Under the pieces are notes generated by a model. That model was not told where the DNA came from, made no database searches, and worked only from the letters and a program-made list of their open reading frames with translations. From assembly GCA_032717465.1 (NCBI GenBank), contig CM064632.1, positions 28,107,480-28,171,479 of the forward strand: DNA of 64,000 nt, in the 5' to 3' direction. Made by a program: the position numbers and the translations under genes. Every line of letters begins with the position of its first letter. Position 1 is the stretch's first letter. The stretch comes from Coenobita brevimanus. Lineage: Eukaryota > Arthropoda > Malacostraca > Decapoda > Coenobitidae. Shown in pieces: positions 57,275 to 64,000 of the stretch.

Positions 57275-58294
57275 CAAAAAAAAAATAACTTTCAGAAATA
57301 CGAACACACTGCAACAATCACAAGCCATGGAGCCAAACAGAATATTAAATGGCTAGACTATGCATGCAGGTTTAAAGGCCATTCTTCCACAGGTTTTAAA
57401 CGGGTCCCTCACATCGCCTCCTAGCGTTTTAATTCTGCATATAAAACGGCGATCATCTGATGGACTTAAATCTTAATTACGATGACGTCTTCCCAGATGC
57501 CAATGTATCTCGTGGAGAGGCTCGGTCAGTCAGTCAGGCCAATAGATTATCAAACAAGGTGGTTCACTTGCAAAACTGCATATGGTGCTTCACAAACTCT
57601 CGAATGACTTCCACAAACAAGGTGCTTCACTAGCGAAGCCCAATATTATACTTCACTTTCGCAAAGCCCTAAGTGGTCATGCATGTATCTAGTATTTCTC
57701 TACTTGACAGATCTCAACTCCAAAGTGCGGAGAACTAGTGTTTTTCCCGAGTTTCTTTTTTCTTCCGATTTTTTTTTTTTTTTTTTTTTTTAGCTTGGCA
57801 CCATCCCTTTATTTCTTCACTAATTCCCAAACTTGTTCCTTGGGCCAACAGCCCAACACACCATTTTTTCTTTTTCTTCTTCTAAAGGAATTTAGGGAAT
57901 GAGGTCGAACGCCAAATATTGAGACCCTATGCTTCTGTACGTTCATTAATCACCCCGGTAATTTGCATGTCAGTGTACTGCAGTTGTCTGGAGACCATCT
58001 TGCATTCCCCTGGCATATTGACAAGCTTGTTTCTTGTCTCTCTGTTGCTACCAGATGATGGTATTCAACTTTCACTATGATGAAGCTTTTTGTATTTTGT
58101 TCTTGCTGACGATAGACTTACATGGTTTCGGAGAGCTTTTCGAAATTAAGGGGGTTAGATACAGCCATCTTTAACTCTTTCAGTCCGATGATGCTACTAT
58201 TGGTCTGTTCATTTACTTTATCTCCTTCTTTTGGTCCTTGCATACACTTCCATTCAGCTTGGGAGTGACTTTTCGATATACTCGCATGCTCGTG

Positions 58295-58295
<1 letters not shown>
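57271..58295. other. No gene; short local duplications
   Basis: AAACAAGGTG(G/C)TTCACT occurs near 57553 and 57617, with CTTCACTTTCGCAAAGCCCT nearby, so a small decayed tandem unit is likely. T-rich runs near 57768-57790. TTTAACTCTTTCAGTCCGAT near 58170 belongs to the TTAACCCCTTCA-type words. Confidence 0.45.

Positions 58296-58358
<63 letters not shown>
58296..58358. repeat. (AT)n microsatellite
   Basis: About 31 AT units. Confidence 0.96.
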
Positions 58359-58363
<5 letters not shown>

Positions 58364-59953
58364 CTCATTACCCACACCACTACTAAAGCTCTGTCTTTAG
58401 TTGAATAAAACCATTGGTGAAAGCTAGAATTAGAATAACGACGTCACAGACCTAACGGGATTAGCTGATCCAGACTAAGGCAGCCTATCCTCGGGCCCCT
58501 ACACGTCTCGAGTCTTAAAATGAGACTGCCTGTTGTCGTCATACTTCAATTACTTATTTAGGTATATTTTTATTTACTCGTTTACCTGTTTCCATATTTA
58601 TTTGTTTACTTCGTCTTCGTTATTATTCATAGTATCTCTATTTCCCACTAATTCAGTCACTAACTCAAGAGTTGCCACTGATCGCCAGCTAGTTCAATAT
58701 GGAAGTCGGGCTACTCATGCAGCGACCACAGAAATCGCATATCTTTAAAAATCTCTCCCGTGATATTTATTGATATACCGTACGTAAGTTCTTCATGATA
58801 TTATTCTTTAGTAGTTATACTAAGTTCCTAGATATGCTTTAATGCGGTACATGCAGGAAAACGTTACTATAGCCGCCGTGAAAGCACACCGGGTGTGACA
58901 GCATTCATCACATATTTACAAGTCTCTAGGTGCACATTTTGTTTGAAACCCATATAATTTAGCTTTCTAAAAGAACAATGCTTCATCTCCAAAATGCTGA
59001 AGAATATCTACAAAGTTTTTCATATGAAAATCGTACAATGTTTAAAGCCGAAATCGTGCAGAGACGAGACCGCCGGCCGAAATCCGACGATGCCGAGGGC
59101 ACCAAAATACCGTACAAAAATTCAAAACAACACACCAGTGGTGTACCCTGAACAGGGTATTCCTCTAAACTTCAGGAAATACTTCAGTCTAGGCACTGTC
59201 CATTTTTCTCTGCAACGGTTTTCCATGATCTATGTACAGCAGGTCCAGCGGGGCAGCAAACACGCGTGAGTTTGTTATTGTTTATAATCGTAACGTACGA
59301 TCTTCAGCCGTGTCGTGCTAATATTTCTTAATGAAGAATCGTTACATGGTCCTCATAACACTGTTTATTTTGTTCTGATTGACAAATACATGAAATGGAT
59401 GTAAAATAAAGCTTATCGATATCTAAGGAGGGAAAGAATAATAACCGTCCCCAAACCGAGATGGTAGACTCAGCCCACCATTTCTTTATTTTCCTTGACT
59501 ATAATACAGCCTCTCTTCCTTGTAGCAGTGACTAAAATAATGTTGTTATAAATTCTCCCTTCCTTTTAGTGGCACAGAGGGCACATAAAATGAACGGAGT
59601 ATAGTAGACCGACTTTAATGTCGAAAATTAAATAATCTGGTGAAGAGTGGCAGTTTTTCCTTGGTTAGTGACATCGGGAGTGTGTCCAGGAGTCTCGAAA
59701 TGAACGGATGTTGAATTTGGCTCTCTGTTGTATTGTTTTTGCTTTTTCTTGGAAGGAACGGTTTGCGAGCTCCTGGCCTTTGGTTCCTTCTTCCGTGTAT
59801 ATAAAAAAAAAAAAAAAAAGTCCCTCCACAGGTATAAGCCACACATTCATTGATTCGTCATTCACGCCCTGGAAATGCTAATGCTATGTTCTACCTGATA
59901 AACCAAACCGATCCACATACCATCTCCATCCCCTGGTTCTGTGATGCAGTCTG

Positions 59954-59955
<2 letters not shown>
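58359..59955. other. No recognisable gene
   Basis: Mixed AT-rich sequence with A17 near 59803. A 91-codon plus frame (58994-59269) and three overlapping minus frames near 59615-59865 show no motif. Confidence 0.45.
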
Positions 59956-59999
<44 letters not shown>

Positions 60000-60050
60000 C
60001 ATGGTAAAGGAAACAAATTAGGGCAAAAATATCATTACCTGAGCCATGAC

Positions 60051-60121
<71 letters not shown>
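59956..60121. repeat. Two (CA)n arrays
   Basis: (CA)n at about 59957-59996 and 60055-60120, separated by about 58 bp. Confidence 0.96.
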
Positions 60122-60124
<3 letters not shown>

Positions 60125-60239
60125 TAAAGGATGGCAAACAGATACTGGCATGTTAGTCCTTTCGTGGCTGTTTTGTTATAGAGCAGGTTATAGTTAGCAC
60201 AATTCTAAGAGTTAAAAGACAGAGAAGCAGGAACCACCT

Positions 60240-61345
60240 TGGACAGAACAGCACCTTCCCTATGTTTCTCCCTGTGTCTGTCTCTTTCAGCCTTCCATTT
60301 TCATCTCGCTCTTCTTTTATTCTTCACTAACCACATCCCCCATACTTCAACCCTTCCCACCCCCATTCCCCCTTCCGTCCCACCCTCATGCCTTTCACCC
60401 CACCCACTCCCACTATCCTCCCCTAAATCACTCAACATCACTCTCCCATCCTCCCTCTCCAATCACTCCTACGCTCCCCTCCCCCACCCATCCTTCCCAC
60501 TCAGACTACCTTAACGTCACGTCTACTCATTCCCCCCCCCCACTCACCTTACTCCCTCTCATGCCTTCCATCTCACCCACTCTCGTTCCCCTATCCTACC
60601 CCCGCCCTCACTCCCTTTGTTACTTACCCACCTCTCACTCCATCACCTTTGCTTCCCATCCCGGTATACCATAACTCCCCCACCGTACTCTACCCCTTAC
60701 TCCACCACCCTACCCTGGCCACCAAACCCTCATCTCTCTTCATTTCCAACCCTCCCTTTCCACCCACCCCCTTTTCATAACCCCACCCATATTTACTTTT
60801 CTTCCCTATCCTCTTTTACTCCCTCACCCTCACTCCTCCATCCCACCCACCTTCACCCCCTCACTTCTATACTGCATCTTTTGTCTAGCCCATCCTCACT
60901 TTCTGTCCCCCCCCTCCTCCACCCACCCCACCCACCGTCACTCACCCACCTCGCCCACCCTCTAATCCACAATCCCACCAACCCTCATTTCCCCATCTTC
61001 ACTTCTTCCATCTTTATTCCCCAATCTCATTTCCACATCCACACTCTCCGTCGCCCTCCCCCCGTCCCCAATTTTCCACTCTCACCCTTTTCTTTTCTCC
61101 AGCAACAAAACTCCTTAAGACAAACTTTCACAACATCATATAAACCCTTCCATCCCACCCCATCCCACAATCTCCCCATCCCACCATCCCCCAACCCTCA
61201 CCTCCTCTCTCACAACCCCACCCTCACCCACTCCCACTCCTCCCACCCACAACGTCCAATCCCAAACCCACCCAGTTCTAACCCCATATCTTTGATGACG
61301 TATTTCTCAGCTGACAAAGGCTACCACCGAGCAATTATATTTACC
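60240..61345. repeat. C-rich, G-poor cryptically simple region
   Basis: About 1.1 kb dominated by CCCACCC, CTCCCTC and CCATCC words with very few G on the plus strand. The 243-codon Pro/Ser/His/Leu frame (60617-61348) is compositional. Confidence 0.85.
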
Positions 61346-61384
61346 TAAGACCTTTGGTGGTGAAAAGGGTAATGAAAGCAACAT

Positions 61385-61388
<4 letters not shown>

Positions 61389-61424
<36 letters not shown>

Positions 61425-61735
61425 AAAAAGAAAGCTGACAGACACCAAGACTCAACTAAAAATGCCACCACTTCCACCTTAACTTCCTACTCCTCCACCC
61501 TCACTTCCTACTCCTCCACCCTCACTTCCTACTCCTCCACCCTCACTCCCTACTCCTCCACCCTATTCCCTACTCCAACCCTACTCCCTACTCCAACCCT
61601 ACTTCCTACTCCTCCGCTCTACTTCCTACTTCACCCTCGCTCTCTACTCCTCCATCTCACTCCCTACTCCTTCAGCCATACTCCCTATTCCTAGCCTACT
61701 CCCTACCTCACCCATCACCCTCCCTCTCAATGTCA
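61389..61735. repeat. (TC)n and a 20-bp CTCCACCCTCACTTCCTACT satellite
   Basis: (TC)n at about 61389-61421. From about 61480 a 20-bp unit repeats four to five times, then degenerates into CCTACTCC(A)ACCCTA-type units to about 61720. Confidence 0.9.
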
Positions 61736-61799
61736 CTCCTCATCACCCCGTCCCTGGCTACCCCAAGACAAAGTTGCCCTAAATTTCCTCATCATCTTA

Positions 61800-62690
61800 C
61801 ACAACCAGCGTCTTGGTAGAGGGGGTGGGGTTGAGGTGAGGAGGGAGAAGAGGAGAGGGGAGAAGAGGAGAGGAGGGGAGGAGAGGAGGGGAGAAGAGGA
61901 GTGAAATGGAGGGGGGAAAAGAGAGAACAAAGAGGTGAGAAATAAGAGAAGAGAGACGGGGATAAGGAAGGAACGAAAGTGGAGGGAAGTGGACAGAGGA
62001 GAGAGAGGAAGGGAGGAGAAACAAGAGGGGGGAAGGAGAGAGTATTGGAGAGTGAACGGGAAGGGAGGAGAGTAGAATGTACGAGAGAAAAAAGGAGAGA
62101 CGAGGACAGGCAGGTTGGGGGGAGAATGGAGAGAAGGGGAGAGAAATGAAAGCAAAGAGGAGCGGAAGAAAAATATGTGGAGGGATGAAGAACGGAGAAA
62201 ATAGTTGAGGGAAAGCGAGAGGAGTGGAGAGAAGCGGAGAACAGTAGAGAGAATTTAAGAGGAGATAACTGAGGGGAGGCAGAAAAGAGGGGAAGAGAGA
62301 GGAGTGAAGAGAGAAGACATGTTGAGGAAAGGAGCAAGGCAGCGGAAGGGAGAGAAGTATAGAAAATGGTGAGAGAGGTAGTGGAAGAAAGGGGGAGGGA
62401 TAGAGGAAGGGGAGGAGAGGGAAAGAGAGAAAAGGGGAGATTCAGAAGGAAAGGAAGAGAAGAGTTGAAGGAAAAAGAGAGGAGCTAGGAATGTGATTAG
62501 GAGATGAGTGGAGGAATGAAAGGAAGAGAAGAGCTGAGGGAAAAAGAGAGGAGCTAGGAAAGTGATGAGGAGATTGGTGGAGGAAGTAGAGAAAGATAAG
62601 ACAAGAGAGGATTCAGTAAGCAAAAAAAAAAAAGGTAGAAGCAGAAACAGGTGGAAGTTCAGAGAAGAACGAATGAAGAGGGAAAGTGTA
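61800..62690. repeat. G/A-rich cryptically simple region
   Basis: About 0.9 kb of purine-biased DNA (GAGGGGAGAAGAGGAGAGG words). A duplicated block containing GGAAGAGAAGAG(T/C)TGA(A/G)GG, then AAAAAGAGAGGAGCTAGGAA, occurs at about 62451 and 62521, 70 bp apart. Long minus-strand Ser/Pro/Leu/Phe frames are artefacts. Confidence 0.85.
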
Positions 62691-62703
62691 AGATGGAGAT
62701 GAG

Positions 62704-62704
<1 letters not shown>

Positions 62705-62776
<72 letters not shown>
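62705..62776. repeat. (AT)36 at the 3' end of a LINE
   Basis: Pure AT repeat immediately beyond the minus-strand LINE 3' UTR, which ends AAAAACGAAAACGATAT. Confidence 0.96.
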
Positions 62777-62778
<2 letters not shown>

Positions 62779-64000
62779 TTTTCGTTTTTAAAGGCTCCAA
62801 CATGCTTGCATGTGTCGGCCTTGGTCACCTAATGGCGGCTCTCCACGCTGCACGATCCATTGCAGCCTCCCTGTTCAGTCCCTTAACCCTAAGGTCACAC
62901 TTAATGACCTCGTCCCATGTCTTTCTCGGTCTACCCCTCATAACCCCACCCCCAATATTAACACTTCTCACCTTCCTCACCCAATTATCATCCCCCATCC
63001 TCTCCATATGTCCAAACCACCTCAATCTACCTCTCCTCATCACAACACCAATACACTCCAGTCCCATCCTCCCTCTCAACTCTTCCATTGTAAACCCAGC
63101 CCCTCCAGGCCTTGGACACAGGGATGCACTGCACATCCACCTAATCATTGTCATTTCTGTACGTCTGAGCCGGCGAATATCTTCCTCCTTCACTGCCCAG
63201 GTCTCACTGCCATACAACATTACACTCCTAACATATGCTGCATACAAAGACCCCTTAGCACGTAGGGAGAGCCCTCTCAATGTCAGGAGAGGCAAGAGCT
63301 CCTTGAACTTCTTCCAACCACTTCTCATCCTAGCCACAGAGCTAGCTCCAGCCCCACCTCCAGCACACAACATGTCTCCCAAATAACAAAACTCTTCCAC
63401 ACACTCAAGAGATTCACCAGCAAGTTCAATTCTTTCGCGTCTGACAATCTCCACCTGCTCACCCCGGCACGCCGTACACATAAAATCAGCATTATCTCGC
63501 AGTCTACCTCTGATACCACTACATCTCTTATGCACCCATTTATCACACACACCGCACAAGATGGCATTACTTACCACGCCCTTGTGGCAAACTGCACATG
63601 GCCACTCTCCCTCGTCTTTGACAGTACCGCCACCAACCCTAGATATCATCACTTTTGTTTTATCTGCATTTACCCTTAAACCCTTTTGCCCCATACCATC
63701 TCTCCACTTCCTAAACCTTTCCTCCGCCTCCCTTTCACTCTCTGCAATCAACACCAAATCATCAGCATACAACAACTCCCACGGCAGTCCGTTTCTAAAG
63801 TCACGTGCAAGGGCTTCAAGTACCATGATAAACAACATGGGACTCAAGACTGACCCCTGATGCACACCAACATTCACGGAGAACTCATCACTCAAATCTC
63901 CATTCACTCTCACCTGGGTATGAGCACCCACATACATGGCCATAACTACCCTAACCAGCCACTCCTCCAAGCCAAGCTTTCTCATTGCCCACTTCACCAC
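62777..64000 (-). mobile_element. LINE 3' part, continues beyond window
   Basis: A minus-strand non-LTR retrotransposon whose 5' part lies outside the window. It has an open RT frame, a short 3' UTR of about 48 bp (62824-62777) and an (AT)n tail. A truncated, broken relative lies at 43895-44130. The clade is not assigned. Confidence 0.85.
62825..64000 (-). CDS. LINE reverse transcriptase with PHD-like zinc finger (partial, C-terminal 391 aa)
   Basis: Open to the window edge, so the true start is outside. Numbering from the edge: HQGSVLSPMLF (47-57), palm motif YADDLVLI with Asp80/Asp81, then thumb-proximal KGLRVNADKTKVM (106-118). Residues 135-178 form C-x2-C-x10-C-x2-C-x4-H-x2-C-x14-C-x2-C, a C4HC3 pattern like a PHD finger, inserted between palm and thumb. 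C-terminal YLGDML, YGSETWAV, RWFGHMERM (327-335) and RGRPRKTWDEVI follow, ending in AAIR before TGA. No stop or frameshift is seen. The finger may bind nucleic acid or chromatin during target-primed copying, which is inference. The PHD-like insert appears in some animal LINE families. Confidence 0.88.
   Translation of the reverse strand: MVKWAMRKLGLEEWLVRVVMAMYVGAHTQVRVNGDLSDEFSVNVGVHQGSVLSPMLFIMVLEALARDFRNGLPWELLYADDLVLIAESEREAEERFRKWRDGMGQKGLRVNADKTKVMISRVGGGTVKDEGEWPCAVCHKGVVSNAILCGVCDKWVHKRCSGIRGRLRDNADFMCTACRGEQVEIVRRERIELAGESLECVEEFCYLGDMLCAGGGAGASSVARMRSGWKKFKELLPLLTLRGLSLRAKGSLYAAYVRSVMLYGSETWAVKEEDIRRLRRTEMTMIRWMCSASLCPRPGGAGFTMEELRGRMGLECIGVVMRRGRLRWFGHMERMGDDNWVRKVRSVNIGGGVMRGRPRKTWDEVIKCDLRVKGLNREAAMDRAAWRAAIR

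Noticed and set aside
60617..61348. 243-codon Pro/Ser/His-rich plus-strand frame
   Set aside because: Lies in C-rich, G-poor cryptically simple DNA where stop codons are rare by composition.
60240..62690. A strand-switch replication origin, suggested by C-rich DNA followed by G/A-rich DNA
   Set aside because: The bias is explained by two separate low-complexity tracts, and nothing else marks an origin.

Overview
This window looks like animal nuclear DNA, most probably from an arthropod and, by inference, a decapod crustacean. The pointers are very dense microsatellites (AT, CA/GT, GA/TC, GATA, ATC, GAA), three non-LTR retrotransposons with APE-type or RTE-like features, SINEs with tRNA-like or 5S rRNA-derived heads, MITEs, a Helitron-like element and a short degenerate run of TTAGG, the arthropod telomere unit. 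There are no operons, ribosome-binding sites or other prokaryotic signals. Most long open frames are translations of simple repeats and are not genes. No complete host gene is visible. Two short stretches look like single exons (about 15481-15539 on the minus strand and 53340-53477 on the plus strand), and both are tentative.

Layout. 1-2.7 kb: a 103/109-bp satellite, then a probable LTR with a leader and a possible Gag start on the minus strand. 3.7-12.9 kb: a nest of elements. It holds a mosaic SINE, two MITEs, a probable solo LTR sitting inside an (AT)n array, a decayed LINE broken by a 526-bp SINE with a 9-bp target duplication, a second copy of that SINE, and a tRNA-derived SINE. 13-23 kb: decayed dispersed repeats, ATC-rich and CAA-rich tracts, another MITE, the TTAGG-like run and an 11-bp satellite. 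That satellite is interrupted by a 5S rRNA-derived SINE with a 12-bp target duplication. 24.2-26.9 kb: a LINE copy, cut at its 5' end, with an open 809-codon endonuclease-RT frame on the minus strand. 29.7-31.7 kb: a Helitron-like element with TC/CTAA termini, and three minus-strand relatives.

31.7-39.6 kb: a polypurine tract of almost 8 kb. G-rich minisatellites (31.7-34.2 kb) are followed by a 4.7-kb GAA repeat. 39.6-40.5 kb: a CpG-dense, hairpin-rich DNA transposon with terminal inverted repeats and a TAA target duplication. 42.7-49.2 kb: three more copies of the MITE family, a LINE 3' fragment, a TGACC-rich dispersed repeat and a tRNA-derived SINE. 49.7-56 kb: tandem repeats with 27-bp and 26-bp units, and a candidate exon. 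56-62.8 kb: mainly simple repeats and purine- or pyrimidine-rich DNA. 62.8-64 kb: the 3' part of a LINE whose RT protein carries a PHD-like zinc finger, running off the end of the window.

The most rewarding signals are the modular SINEs, in which one 5' head is joined to different 3' bodies and a 5S head sits on one of those same bodies; the Helitron-like cluster; the hairpin-rich CpG-dense transposon; and the phase-shifting GAA mega-repeat. All family and clade names come from motif reading, without database searches.
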